Shown one piece after another: positions 1-8,788 of a stretch of DNA of 64,000 nt. The notes beneath the pieces are model-generated. The model was not told the origin of the DNA. It made no database searches and worked only from the letters and a program-made list of their open reading frames with translations. Position 1 is the stretch's first letter. Every line of letters starts with the position of its first letter. The DNA is from JACPRB01 sp964468745 (GTDB taxonomy: Bacteria > Planctomycetota > MHYJ01 > JACPRB01): assembly GCA_964468745.1 (NCBI GenBank), contig CAYXVY010000201.1:1-64000 (forward strand), written 5' to 3'. The position numbers and the translations under genes were made by a program.

Positions 1-1046
1 GCCTGCTCGATGCGGGCGCCGACCGCAATGACTCGCCCCTTGAGCGACGGACCCGTGTGGTCGCGCGGCCACAGGTCGACCCGCGCGCCCTGCTTCACAA
101 GCGGCACGAGACGGTCCGTGATGAATGCCGTCACTCGGCCGTGGCGCGGCACGACGAGAGTGGCGACGTCGGTTCCGGGGACCACGTTTTCTCCGGACCG
201 CCAGTTGACGCTCTCGATCTGTCCTGCCGCAGGCGCCTTCAGCGTGTATTTCTCGCGCTCGCGCTCGAGTTCCGCCAGCTTCAGCTGCTGGATGCGCACG
301 TCCTCGCTGAACGGCACGAGTCGCGCGTCGATCGGCAGATCCCGCAATGGCTCCGGCTTGAACTGCCCCCACGACTTGAGCCGTTCCTCGAGGTTCGCGA
401 TCTCCTGCGCGCGCGCCGAGTGTCGGTTGTCCAGAATTGCGTGACGCAGCGTGAGGTCGTCGAGCTTCTCCGACGTCATGACGCGCCGCTCGACGAGCGG
501 ACGAAGCTTGTCGATCCGTTCCGCCAGGGTCCCGGCCTCCGCGCGATCGACGGCCTGCTCGCCCTTCAAGCGGTCGATGTCGAGCTGGATGCGCTGCGAA
601 TCGGCCTCGTGTTCGCGCATCCGCGCCGCGGCTTGGCCGGCCCGATCGGCGCGCTCAATTTCCATCGCCTCGCGCTGCGCCTTGACGACCGCGTTCAGCC
701 GGTCGATCTGCGCGCGCGAGCGCGCGATCTGCTCGTCGATCGCCGTCGCGTCGAGCGTGGCCAGCACCTCCCCTTCGCTGACGGACTGTCCGGCCTCCAC
801 GTTTACGCTGAGCAGCCGCCCCGGCACGCCGACGGTGACGCGCAGCTGAACCGTCTCGGCGTATCCGAGCGCCTGGCCGAGCGCGGTGGTGTCCACGTAG
901 AGCCACACCGCGGCGATCGCGGCGCTGAGCCACACCAGCACGGGCAGGAAGCGCCGCGCGCCCTGCACGAACCGGCGCTCGACAGAAATGCGCGGCGCGC
1001 GACGGGCCTCGTCCGTGCCGATGATCACGATCGGATCGTGCGTCAC
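1..1046 (-). CDS. HlyD-family periplasmic adaptor (membrane fusion protein), 3'-truncated by window edge
   Basis: Encodes at least 348 residues and runs off the left edge. A single membrane helix lies near residues 33-50. It is followed by a half-lipoyl (barrel-sandwich) segment at about 70-100 containing GRLLSVNVEAGQSV, a long charged coiled coil at about 102-225, and the matching second half-lipoyl segment at about 266-300 with TLKAPAAGQIESV. This is the layout of adaptors that join an inner-membrane pump to an outer channel. The GTG start overlaps the stop of the DUF4956 gene by 4 nt (GTGA), so the two are probably translationally coupled. Any pump gene must lie beyond the window. The family call is firm, but the substrate cannot be told. 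Confidence 0.85.
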   Translation of the reverse strand, partial: MTHDPIVIIGTDEARRAPRISVERRFVQGARRFLPVLVWLSAAIAAVWLYVDTTALGQALGYAETVQLRVTVGVPGRLLSVNVEAGQSVSEGEVLATLDATAIDEQIARSRAQIDRLNAVVKAQREAMEIERADRAGQAAARMREHEADSQRIQLDIDRLKGEQAVDRAEAGTLAERIDKLRPLVERRVMTSEKLDDLTLRHAILDNRHSARAQEIANLEERLKSWGQFKPEPLRDLPIDARLVPFSEDVRIQQLKLAELEREREKYTLKAPAAGQIESVNWRSGENVVPGTDVATLVVPRHGRVTAFITDRLVPLVKQGARVDLWPRDHTGPSLKGRVIAVGARIEQ

Positions 1047-1729
1047 AGCTCCGACCCCTGGTCCTGCATCAGCACGCTGACGCCGGCCACGTCCGGCACG
1101 GTGCGCAGCGCGCCGACCAGCGGCTCGGTGTACGTGTCGTCGACCAGCTTGATCTGATAGGCGTGTTCGAGCATGCGACCCTGCGCCACCTCGCGCAGCG
1201 TGACGAGCGCGAAGTGTGCGCAGTACTCCCGCAGCACCTGGGTGCATTGATTGTCCGATTCCGCCGTCGCGGGGGCCTGGAAGCGCAGGAGCCCATCGAA
1301 CTGCCGGCGGCTGCCGAAGGTCGACGCCGTCAGGTAGAGCGCGAATACGCTGAACGTCGTGGCGCCGACGAGGGCGATGAAGTACGCCTGGACGCCGCAC
1401 GCGATCCCGATGGCGAGCGACATGAAGACGAAGACCATGTCGCGCGGATCCTTCAGCGTGGCGCGGAACCGGATGAGGGCGAGCGTGCCGAGGAGCCCGA
1501 GACCCCGCGCCATCGAGTTGCCGATCGCCAGGAGGAGCAGCGACGCGACGAGGCCGCCAAGGACAAGCGAGTGGACGAAGCCGCGGGAGTAGGAGAGCCC
1601 GCGATAACTCCAGATGTAGACGGCCGCCAGCAGCTTACAGAGAACGAACGAGAGAATCATGCACAGGAGCGCGGTCTGCCACGTCACGCCGGGCTCGTGC
1701 CGCATCAACTGGTCGTAGAAGTCGTTCAC
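1043..1729 (-). CDS. DUF4956 family membrane protein
   Basis: A 228-residue protein with about four or five membrane helices between residues 18 and 135, followed by a soluble C-terminal domain of about 95 residues. The segment GLLGTLALIRFRATLKDPRDM in the middle is typical of DUF4956 proteins, which are commonly encoded beside VTC-type polyphosphate polymerase domain proteins, as here. The function is unknown. By context it is probably the membrane partner of the VTC protein. The gene overlaps the upstream VTC gene by 95 bp, which is long for an operon junction. An internal ATG around residue 25 would shorten the overlap but would cut the first helix, so the longer form is kept. Confidence 0.85.
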   Translation of the reverse strand: MNDFYDQLMRHEPGVTWQTALLCMILSFVLCKLLAAVYIWSYRGLSYSRGFVHSLVLGGLVASLLLLAIGNSMARGLGLLGTLALIRFRATLKDPRDMVFVFMSLAIGIACGVQAYFIALVGATTFSVFALYLTASTFGSRRQFDGLLRFQAPATAESDNQCTQVLREYCAHFALVTLREVAQGRMLEHAYQIKLVDDTYTEPLVGALRTVPDVAGVSVLMQDQGSEL

Positions 1730-2513
1730 CGCTCACCCCCAATGTGGACCACCGCTCAAGGTTGCCTTCGTCCATCAACGTCCCGTGGCGGTGTTCGATC
1801 GCCGTCAAGTACTTCGAAAATTGGCAGCGCTCCAGCTCGAATGTGCGCACGAGGGCGCACATCCAGGCCGGCACGACGCTTGTGAATTTCAGCTCGAGAA
1901 GCACGCCTTCGCGAACGCCGTTCGTGGCGAAGGGGGAATCGACGCAGGACCAGGCCGTCTCGTCCCCCTCGAGATCGAGCCCGCGCGGCTCCTGCCACCG
2001 GATCGCGCGATCGAGCGTGAGGCGCGCGTAGTCGCCGAAGGCGCTTCCGTACGCCTCACGCTCGTAGCGGATAAGGAGGGTCGGGAGGATGTCGAAGCGG
2101 AGGGCGCGGCCGAGGAAATCCTCGAGGTTCCGCCCCGCCGCGCCTTCGAGCGGCAGCCGGTAGTCGCCGCGGAGCACGGGTTCCCACACGTCGCGCGGGA
2201 CCCGCGCGCGGTTCTTCCGGACGACCTGCTTGGTCTTCCGCTTGACCTCGAAAAACACGTCCCCGTCGCCGCGCTCGCCGTAGGACCGGACGCGCAGCTT
2301 GAACCGGTCGAGGGCGCCGTTGCGGTGCGCCTGGTAGAACGCCAAGTGGGGCGTATCGAAGTAGAGATTGGTGATGGTGTAGGTGTCGGCCGTGCCCGCC
2401 TCGCGATCCGGCTCCGTGTAGGGGGCGATGAACCGGCGGATGCGGTCGCACCACGCTTCCGGGACGAAGTACTTATATTCAAATCGCTCAAAGTTAAGAT
2501 TGTGTAAACTCAC
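1635..2513 (-). CDS. VTC domain protein (polyphosphate polymerase-like)
   Basis: A 292-residue soluble protein resembling the VTC catalytic tunnel domain. The hallmark strands occur in order: RFEYKYFVP near the N-terminus, then TITNLYFDT, FKLRVRSYG, DVFFEVKRKTK and GVLLELKFTS. Their alternating Arg/Lys and Glu residues line the triphosphate tunnel in this superfamily. Eukaryotic Vtc4 makes polyphosphate from ATP; bacterial versions paired with DUF4956 are not well characterised, so the activity is inferred. The GTG start at 2513 is chosen because the VTC core begins a few residues later. It heads an operon with DUF4956 and the HlyD adaptor. The last 40 or so residues are Arg-rich and overlap DUF4956, so the true end could be earlier if there is a sequence error. 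Confidence 0.82.
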   Translation of the reverse strand: MSLHNLNFERFEYKYFVPEAWCDRIRRFIAPYTEPDREAGTADTYTITNLYFDTPHLAFYQAHRNGALDRFKLRVRSYGERGDGDVFFEVKRKTKQVVRKNRARVPRDVWEPVLRGDYRLPLEGAAGRNLEDFLGRALRFDILPTLLIRYEREAYGSAFGDYARLTLDRAIRWQEPRGLDLEGDETAWSCVDSPFATNGVREGVLLELKFTSVVPAWMCALVRTFELERCQFSKYLTAIEHRHGTLMDEGNLERWSTLGVSGERLLRPVDAARARRDVADRAPVHDSLVRSL

Positions 2514-2566
2514 GCCGGACAGTGCGAAGAAGTCCGGACGCCCGGTAACGAAATCGCGAAAATCGT

Positions 2567-3325
2567 ATGCCCAGGGACGACACCTCCGTCGGCGGGCCCC
2601 GGGGCTTCGACACCACGCGCTGGTCGCTCGTGCTGGGGTCGGCCGACCCCGCCAGCCCGACCGCGCGGGAGAACCTGGATTCGCTGGTGCGCAAGTACTG
2701 GAAGCCGGTCTATGCGTACATCCGGGCGTCGTGGCGCAAGTCGAACGAGGACGCCAAGGACCTCACGCAGGAGTTCTTCACTCAACTCCTCGAACGGGGG
2801 GCGATCGCCCACCTCAGCCCGGAGAAGGGGAGTTTCCGCGGCTACCTGAAGCTGGCGTTGAAGCACTTTCTCATCGATGCGTCCCGCCGCCAGAAGGCAC
2901 AGCGGCCGGAGGGGATGCTCTTCTGGATTCCGGCGCATCAGCTCGAGAACATGGCTCAGGATCGGCCGGAGGAGCCGCCGGATCGCGCGCTCGATCGCGA
3001 GTGGTTCCGCTGCGTCATGGAGGCCTCGATCCGGGGCCTGCGGCGCGAGCTGACCAAGCAGGGCAAGCGCGTCTACTTCGACGCGTTCGAGCTCTATTGC
3101 CTCGAGCCGTCGGGGGGAGCCGCCGAGCTGCTGCGGAACGAGGAACGCGCGCCGCCAACCTATGCAACCGTTGCCCGGCACCTGAACGTCCAGGTAACGG
3201 ACGTCCAGAACTTCCTGGGCGTGTGCCGCGAGATGCTGCACGGCATCGTATGGGAAAGGATCCGCTCGTACTGCGCCAGCTACGAGGACGTCGAACGCGA
3301 GCTGCGCGACATCATCAGCGGATGA
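2567..3325 (+). CDS. ECF-type RNA polymerase sigma factor (planctomycete-type)
   Basis: A 252-residue sigma-70-family protein. Region 2 lies at about residues 15-110, starts with TTRWSLVLGSADPASPTAR and contains RKYWKPVYAYIR and EDAKDLTQEFF, the core-binding and -10 recognition helices of this family. A helix-turn-helix region 4 sits at about 195-235 (PPTYATVARHLNVQVTDVQNF). Three other proteins in the window share this architecture, but this one has no kinase gene beside it. It is divergent from the VTC operon across only 53 bp, so it may control that operon; this is inference. No anti-sigma gene is adjacent. Confidence 0.85.
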   Translation: MPRDDTSVGGPRGFDTTRWSLVLGSADPASPTARENLDSLVRKYWKPVYAYIRASWRKSNEDAKDLTQEFFTQLLERGAIAHLSPEKGSFRGYLKLALKHFLIDASRRQKAQRPEGMLFWIPAHQLENMAQDRPEEPPDRALDREWFRCVMEASIRGLRRELTKQGKRVYFDAFELYCLEPSGGAAELLRNEERAPPTYATVARHLNVQVTDVQNFLGVCREMLHGIVWERIRSYCASYEDVERELRDIISG

Positions 3326-3388
3326 CCGTTCACCGCGATTGATCAGGCCCGCTTCGAGATCGCTGCGGACACCGCGTGGAGCGATCTG

Positions 3389-3394
3389 TATAAT
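3389..3394 (+). promoter_or_regulatory. -10 box (TATAAT) for der
   Basis: A perfect TATAAT ends 9 nt before the der ATG. A CGGACA hexamer, 4 of 6 matches to TTGACA, sits 17 nt upstream at 3366-3371. The expected transcription start would fall within about 3 nt of the start codon, so the mRNA would be leaderless or nearly so. No Shine-Dalgarno sequence is visible. Confidence 0.6.
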
Positions 3395-3403
3395 CCCCGC
3401 CCC

Positions 3404-4720
3404 ATGCTAAAACTCCCTGTCGTCGCCATCGTCGGCCGGCAGAACGTCGGGAAGAGCTCCATTCTGAACGCGCTCATCGGGCGGCGGCACGCCATCGTCG
3501 ACCCCATGCCCGGCGTCACCCGCGATCGGGTGAGCGTCATCGTCACCGCCGGAGACACCGCGATTGAGCTCGTCGACACGGCGGGGCTCGGAATTTCGAA
3601 GCTGGATGACTTCCATCTGCCGGTCGAACGCCAGATCAAGATTGCGATCGACCTGGCGGACTTGGTCGTCCTCGTCGTGGACGCGCAACAGGGCGTGATG
3701 GCCCTCGACCGCGATGCCGTGCGACGCCTCCGGCGCGCCAGCAAGGCGGTTCTGCTTGTCGCCAACAAGGCGGACACGCTCGCCATTGAGAACAAGGCGA
3801 CGGAGTTCGGCGAGCTCGGCCTCGGCGATCCCTTCTTTGTCAGCGCGGCACATCGCCGCCGGATCGGCGAGCTCCTCGACGAGATCCGCGAGAAACTGCC
3901 GAGCGTGGAGTCGTTCAAGCAGAAGCCGGTGCGGGTCGCCATCGTGGGGAAGCGCAATGTCGGCAAGTCGACGCTCGTCAACGCGCTCGTCGGCGAGGAG
4001 CGCGTGATCGTGAGCGAGATTCCGGGAACCACGCGCGATGCGATCGACGTGCATCTCGAACGCGACGGCAATCACTGGATCCTCGTCGATACCGCGGGCA
4101 TGCGTAAGAAGCAGAGGGTCGAAAACTCCGTCGAGTTCTTCAGTCGTGCCCGCTCGGAGGAGGCGATCGGCCGGTGCGACGTGGTCGCGCTTATCATCGA
4201 CGTGCGCGAGCGCGTTACGGATATCGACAAGAAGATCGCGTCGCTGATCGAGGCGCGCAAGAAGCCGGCCCTCATCGTCCTGAACAAGTGGGACCTCGTG
4301 CCGGAGGGGTTCGATCCGGCGGAGTTCGAGAAGTTCCTCGAGAAGACGATGCCGGTGTTGTCGTATACGCCGCTCCTGCTCATCTCGGCGCTCACGAAGG
4401 AGCGTGTATGGGACGTGCTCAAGGTCGCGAAAGAGCTGCACGAGCAGTCGGGGCAGCAGATCGGCACGGCGGAAGTCAATCGTGTCTGCGAACGCGCGCA
4501 GCAGGAACGCTCGCCCGGGACGCGCGGCGGACGGAAGCCGCCGAAGATTTTCTACGCGACGCAATCGCGCGGGCACCCGCCGACATTCCAGGTTTTCGTC
4601 AATGATCCGGGGAACTTCACGCAGGATTATGTGCGCTACCTGGAACGGAAGTTCCGGACGTACCTGCCGTTCGCCGAAGTTCCCATCCGGCTGCAGTTGC
4701 GCTCGAAGAGAGGCCGCTGA
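3404..4720 (+). CDS. der: ribosome assembly GTPase Der (EngA)
   Basis: A 438-residue protein with two tandem GTPase domains and a C-terminal KH-like domain, the standard Der layout and length. The first G domain has GRQNVGKSS, PGVTRD, DTAGL and NKAD. The second has GKRNVGKST, PGTTRD, DTAGM and NKWD. The KH-like domain includes GHPPTFQVFVNDPGNF. Der acts in the cytoplasm in maturation of the 50S ribosomal subunit. The gene stands alone with its own consensus -10 element and is convergent with the GGDEF gene downstream. All nucleotide-binding motifs are intact. Confidence 0.97.
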   Translation: MLKLPVVAIVGRQNVGKSSILNALIGRRHAIVDPMPGVTRDRVSVIVTAGDTAIELVDTAGLGISKLDDFHLPVERQIKIAIDLADLVVLVVDAQQGVMALDRDAVRRLRRASKAVLLVANKADTLAIENKATEFGELGLGDPFFVSAAHRRRIGELLDEIREKLPSVESFKQKPVRVAIVGKRNVGKSTLVNALVGEERVIVSEIPGTTRDAIDVHLERDGNHWILVDTAGMRKKQRVENSVEFFSRARSEEAIGRCDVVALIIDVRERVTDIDKKIASLIEARKKPALIVLNKWDLVPEGFDPAEFEKFLEKTMPVLSYTPLLLISALTKERVWDVLKVAKELHEQSGQQIGTAEVNRVCERAQQERSPGTRGGRKPPKIFYATQSRGHPPTFQVFVNDPGNFTQDYVRYLERKFRTYLPFAEVPIRLQLRSKRGR

Positions 4721-4726
4721 GGGGAC

Positions 4727-4809
4727 AAAGCGCACGGGGCGTGTGGGGGGCGCAGCGCGCTGTTTTGGGGATCATCAGCACACCCCAAATGAAAAGCTGT
4801 GTGCGCTTT
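4727..4809. terminator. inverted repeats between convergent genes, possible bidirectional terminator
   Basis: Between der and the convergent GGDEF gene, AAAGCGCAC (4727-4735) and GTGCGCTTT (4801-4809) form a perfect 9-bp outer inverted repeat. Nested inside are TTTGGGG (4764-4770) and CCCCAAA (4783-4789). There is no strong T-run. The position and symmetry fit transcription termination from both sides, but the large outer loop makes this tentative. Confidence 0.35.
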
Positions 4810-6716
4810 CAACGCGCGAACAGGACGACCTTGTTGCGCCCGCCGTTCTTCGCCTGGTACAGAGCCTCGTCCGCATAGCGCACGAGAGTCGAGTGCGTGT
4901 CTCCAGCGCCGAGTTCGGCGACGCCGAGGCTCACCGTGCACGGAATCGTCCGTCCGTCGAACATGAAGTGCTCCTGTTCGATCGCCGCGCGAATCTGCTC
5001 CGCGACCCCCATCGTGGCCGCCGCCGTTCGGCCCGGCAGATAGGCCACGAATTCCTCACCGCCGTACCGCCCGACCATACCGCCCAGACGCAGGACGTGG
5101 TCTTTCACGATTCGCGCCGCCTGGCTGAGAACGACGTCCCCGCCCGCGTGGCCGAATTCGGTGTTCTTTTGGCGGAAATGGTCCAAGTCGAACATGAGCA
5201 CCGTCAGCGGCGCTTTCTGCTGGCGGTGCGCCTCGACTTCCTCCTCGAGCCGCGCGAAGAAGAATTGGCGCGTGAAGAGCTGCGTGAGGCCGTCGATCGT
5301 CGCCTTCTCGAAGAAGCGCGCGTTTTGCAGGGATACGCCGACTTGCGCGGCGAAGATCGTCACGAGTTCCTGATCATCTTCGTCGAACGCCCGGCGGTGA
5401 CGGCGGTCGGTCACGCATAGTACGCCGACGGGTTTCGATTCGCCCCGCAACCCCTCTCTCCGCGCGACGATCGGCACCACCATATACGCGCGCGCCTCAT
5501 AGGGACGTCCCGGCGTATCTGCATCCGTCGCACGGAGGGCCACATTATTCGCGAACGCGAGCCCCGCGACCCCGTCGCCCGGTTTGATCGCGATCGATTC
5601 GGCCAGCGGCTTCTGCAAATGCGTCGAATGAGCGATGCGCAGCACGGCGGCGGATTCGTCGAGCAGCATGAGCGTTGCCTTCGAGCAGTCGAAGATGCGT
5701 CCGAGGCTCTCGACCGCCTCGCGGACGATCAGCTCGCGCGAGAGGAAGGAACTGATGCGGCGGGACGTCTCGCTCAATCTGATCAGCTTCTGACTGCGCT
5801 CCGTCTGCCGTTCGTAGCTCAGGACATTTTCGATCGCCAGCGCGCCTTGCGTCGCGATGCCGCCAAGCAGCTGAAGGTCCGGCGGCGTGTAGTTCTTGAG
5901 CGGGTTCAGGGTGTCGGCGTGAATCGCGCCGAGGATGCGGTCTTGCTTGACGATCGGGGCGCACATCGCGGACTGGATGTTCTGCTCGAGGATGCTCTGG
6001 CCGCCGATGAATCGCTTGTCCGCCGCGGCATTGCGCGTGATGATCCCTTCGCGCTTTTCGATCGCCTCGTTGATGATCGTGTAGCTCACCTTAGTGAAGC
6101 CGTCCGCCTCGCTGCGCGCCGTCAGACGCTTGCCGGCTACCCGGAGATGGCCGATCTCGTCGTAGAGCAGGATGAATACCCTATCGGGACCGAAGACGTC
6201 GGAGATGATCGTGATCAGCCCGTCGAGGAGGTCCTCGAGATTGAGCGTCGCGTTCAGCGTCGAGGAGACCCGATAAAACGTCTCGAGGTGCGTGGCGATG
6301 CGGTCGGACTTCCGAAGCGCGTCGAGCATCAGGTGGGGATCGCTTGACATCTTGACGCGCGACTCTATGACCGACTTGCCGAGCTTTGCTTCCAGCGCGT
6401 CGTCCGCGACGTAGTCATGCGGCAGAGCCGGCGTCTCGTCGCTGAAGAGGAGCGAGAGGGGTCCGATCGTGAGAATGTCGCCGTGGCGCAGTGCCTCTTC
6501 GGTGACGTCGCGGCTGTTGACCGTCAGCGCGGCCCGGGGTTCCGCGCGGGAGAGCCGGTATTCGCCGTCGCGGTACTTGATCACCGCGTGGGTGGGCTGG
6601 ACGCCGGGCTCGTCCAGGATGATCGAGTTCTGCGCGTCGCTGCCTATCATGCTCGTTGAGGAGAGCAGCAATGCTGTTCCCATCTGCTGACCATCGATGA
6701 AGACGATTTGTGCCAC
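4809..6716 (-). CDS. FHA-GAF-GAF-GGDEF protein (predicted diguanylate cyclase)
   Basis: A 635-residue cytoplasmic signalling protein. An N-terminal FHA domain (about 20-95) would bind phosphothreonine partners. Two GAF-like sensory domains follow (about 130-300 and 310-460). A GGDEF domain fills 465-635 with the active-site sequence GRYGGEEF and the substrate region DLDHFRQKN. The product would be cyclic di-GMP. The allosteric I-site normally found five residues before the active site (RxxD) reads RLGG here, so product feedback through that site is probably lost. The start is GTG at 6716. FHA input fits a genome rich in Ser/Thr kinases, but the partner kinase is unknown. Confidence 0.88.
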   Translation of the reverse strand: MAQIVFIDGQQMGTALLLSSTSMIGSDAQNSIILDEPGVQPTHAVIKYRDGEYRLSRAEPRAALTVNSRDVTEEALRHGDILTIGPLSLLFSDETPALPHDYVADDALEAKLGKSVIESRVKMSSDPHLMLDALRKSDRIATHLETFYRVSSTLNATLNLEDLLDGLITIISDVFGPDRVFILLYDEIGHLRVAGKRLTARSEADGFTKVSYTIINEAIEKREGIITRNAAADKRFIGGQSILEQNIQSAMCAPIVKQDRILGAIHADTLNPLKNYTPPDLQLLGGIATQGALAIENVLSYERQTERSQKLIRLSETSRRISSFLSRELIVREAVESLGRIFDCSKATLMLLDESAAVLRIAHSTHLQKPLAESIAIKPGDGVAGLAFANNVALRATDADTPGRPYEARAYMVVPIVARREGLRGESKPVGVLCVTDRRHRRAFDEDDQELVTIFAAQVGVSLQNARFFEKATIDGLTQLFTRQFFFARLEEEVEAHRQQKAPLTVLMFDLDHFRQKNTEFGHAGGDVVLSQAARIVKDHVLRLGGMVGRYGGEEFVAYLPGRTAAATMGVAEQIRAAIEQEHFMFDGRTIPCTVSLGVAELGAGDTHSTLVRYADEALYQAKNGGRNKVVLFAR

Positions 6717-6761
6717 GTGGTGCTGTCCCCCACCCCCAATACGTTGCCGAGAATTCTACGG

Positions 6762-6767
6762 TATACT
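6762..6767 (+). promoter_or_regulatory. -10 box (TATACT) for the esterase gene
   Basis: TATACT ends 7 nt before the ATG at 6775 in an otherwise GC-rich stretch, predicting transcription start at or next to the start codon. No convincing -35 box is present at 17 nt spacing. Confidence 0.45.
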
Positions 6768-6774
6768 GCGGCCC

Positions 6775-8439
6775 ATGCAACGCCTCGTCGCACTTCTTCT
6801 AATTGCGAGTCTGTCGCGGTTCGGTTGGACGCAGGAGTCGGAGGAGCGCGGACAGTTCGTCATCCACATGGCAGGGAAGAAGGTCGGTACGGAGGAGTGG
6901 CGCGTCGAGAAGTTCCCCGAGGGAGGTACCGGCGTCTTCGCGAAGACGAAGCTAACGATCGAATCGAAGGGCAACGCGCTCGTCGCCGCGAACGACACCG
7001 CGCTCAAGCTCGACAAGGACGGGCGCGTCGCCACGTACGCGGGCATCGCGAAGGTGAACGATCTGGAGCAGGAGACGCGGATCGAGGTAAAGGCGGGCAA
7101 GGCCGCGATCGCCACGAAGTCCGGCGGCAACGAAGCGACGAAGGAGGCGAAACTCGGCGAGAAGTCGCACCTCCTCGACAACAATTGCTTCATCCAGATC
7201 GGTCTCATCGCGCGAACGTACGACGCGAAAAAGGGACGTTTTTACCCCATCCGCATCTTCGCGATCGGGACGCTCGGCGAGCTCGACGCGTCGATCGATG
7301 ATCGTGGCCCGATGCGGATGACGTCGGGCGACAAGTCCGTCGACGTGCGCCACATCATCGTCAACGTCGGCCGGCTCGGCATCAGCGTCTACCTGCGCGG
7401 TGACGGGCGTGTGGCGGCGGTCCGGAATCCGATGCAGGGCGTGACGGCCTACCTTGCGGAGTACGAAGGATGGGTCGTCGGCGGTTTGCGCGTTGAGATC
7501 AAGCGCCCGGACGGCGTTGTCGAGTCCGAAGTGACGTTTAAGAGCGGCGGCATCACGCTCTCCGGCTCGTTCACACGGCCGCGCGAGCTCAAACGCCTGG
7601 CGGCAGCCGTTGTGCTCGTCTCGGGTTCCGGCCCGCAGGATCGCGATGAAAACGTCGTCGGCGCGAAAGTCGAGGATGCGTTCCAGTGGAGCATCTTCAA
7701 GAGCACGGCGTATGAGCTCTCGGCCGCCGGGTTCGGCGTGCTTCGTTACGATGACCGCGGCGTGGCGAAGAGCGAAGGGGTATTCGACCTGGCCAAACTG
7801 AGCGATTTCGTGGCGGATGCGGCGGCGGCCGTGGCGTACCTGCGGACTCGGGACGACGTCGATCCGGACCTCGTCGGCATCGTGGGCCACAGCGAGGGGG
7901 GGATTGTCGCGCCAATCGTCGCGAACAAAGACGCGCGCGTGCGCGCTCTATTCCTGATGGCCGGAACGGGCAGACCGCTTGACGCCGTCATTCTCCAGCA
8001 GAGCGAGGCGGGGTTGCGCGAACAGGGCGTGTCCGAAGACGTCATCGCGCGCCAGCTGGAGAAGCAGCGCGCGCAATTCGCGGAGATCCGAACCTGCGAG
8101 AGCGACTGGATTACCATCGACGAGCGGGAGACGTTCATTGGGTGGCTGCGCGAACACTTCGAACACGATCCCGCCAGGGAGATCGCCGGAGTGAAGGCGG
8201 CCGTCGTCGTCTTCCAGGGCATGAAGGACGCGCAGGTCTATCCGGAAAATGCGGAGTTGCTCGAGAAGGCGATGAAAGGGGCGGGGAAGGAGAATTTCGA
8301 GGTGCGACGCTATACCGACCTCGACCACCTGTTTATGAAGCACAAGGCGGGCATCGCGGACTACGCGGACGCGTCACGGCGCGTCGACGAGTCGTTTCTT
8401 CGCGAGCTTGCGACCGCGCTCGGGAAATGGCTGCGATGA
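6775..8439 (+). CDS. secreted alpha/beta-hydrolase fold esterase
   Basis: A 554-residue protein. The start at 6775 is preferred over an in-frame ATG at 6697 because it opens directly into a signal peptide (MQRLVALLLIASLSRFGWTQ). Residues about 20-250 form a beta-rich domain of unknown role. The C-terminal half is an alpha/beta hydrolase: VLVSGSGPQDRDE forms the oxyanion region, GHSEGG carries the nucleophile Ser, and a DLDH sequence near the end supplies the likely catalytic His. A cap helix region lies between. The substrate is unknown; related proteins are annotated as esterases or S9-like peptidases. It overlaps the next gene by 4 nt (ATGA). Confidence 0.85.
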   Translation: MQRLVALLLIASLSRFGWTQESEERGQFVIHMAGKKVGTEEWRVEKFPEGGTGVFAKTKLTIESKGNALVAANDTALKLDKDGRVATYAGIAKVNDLEQETRIEVKAGKAAIATKSGGNEATKEAKLGEKSHLLDNNCFIQIGLIARTYDAKKGRFYPIRIFAIGTLGELDASIDDRGPMRMTSGDKSVDVRHIIVNVGRLGISVYLRGDGRVAAVRNPMQGVTAYLAEYEGWVVGGLRVEIKRPDGVVESEVTFKSGGITLSGSFTRPRELKRLAAAVVLVSGSGPQDRDENVVGAKVEDAFQWSIFKSTAYELSAAGFGVLRYDDRGVAKSEGVFDLAKLSDFVADAAAAVAYLRTRDDVDPDLVGIVGHSEGGIVAPIVANKDARVRALFLMAGTGRPLDAVILQQSEAGLREQGVSEDVIARQLEKQRAQFAEIRTCESDWITIDERETFIGWLREHFEHDPAREIAGVKAAVVVFQGMKDAQVYPENAELLEKAMKGAGKENFEVRRYTDLDHLFMKHKAGIADYADASRRVDESFLRELATALGKWLR

Positions 8440-8777
8440 AGAAGCTGTTCGAGATCCTCTCGCCGGACGAGAAGGCGCAGGTGGAGAAGAGCCTCGATGC
8501 GACGACGGCCCCGACGCCGCGCGCGCGGGAAAAGACGCAGAACGTCCGTCGCATCGTCGAGGAGCGCTGCGTGGTCGATCCGGAGGCCGAGGCGCGCTGG
8601 AGCGCAAGCACGGAGCGCGTGCGGCAGAAGGTGCTTGCCGAGACGATCTGGAGGCTCGGGTGCATAATCGAGGGGTCGTCCACAGCGGTGATGGGGCTGG
8701 ATTCGTTCTCGATGGGACACGGCTTCAAGCTCGCGCATCGCAAGCTCGATGCCGGAGCGGCGTTTATACTGTTTTAG
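8436..8777 (+). CDS. small hypothetical protein
   Basis: A 113-residue protein with no recognised domain. It starts with MKKLFEILSPDEKAQVEKS. The first half is charged and helical, and the second half is more hydrophobic but has no clear membrane helix. The ATG at 8436 overlaps the esterase stop as ATGA, which argues for translational coupling and decides the start over longer readings. A TATACT element for the next gene lies inside its last codons. Confidence 0.6.
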   Translation: MKKLFEILSPDEKAQVEKSLDATTAPTPRAREKTQNVRRIVEERCVVDPEAEARWSASTERVRQKVLAETIWRLGCIIEGSSTAVMGLDSFSMGHGFKLAHRKLDAGAAFILF

Positions 8778-8788
8778 CGGGTGCGACC

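Noticed and set aside
6697..6774. Longer start for the esterase
   Set aside because: It would place a Pro/Cys-rich stretch before the signal peptide and overlap the start region of the divergent GGDEF gene.
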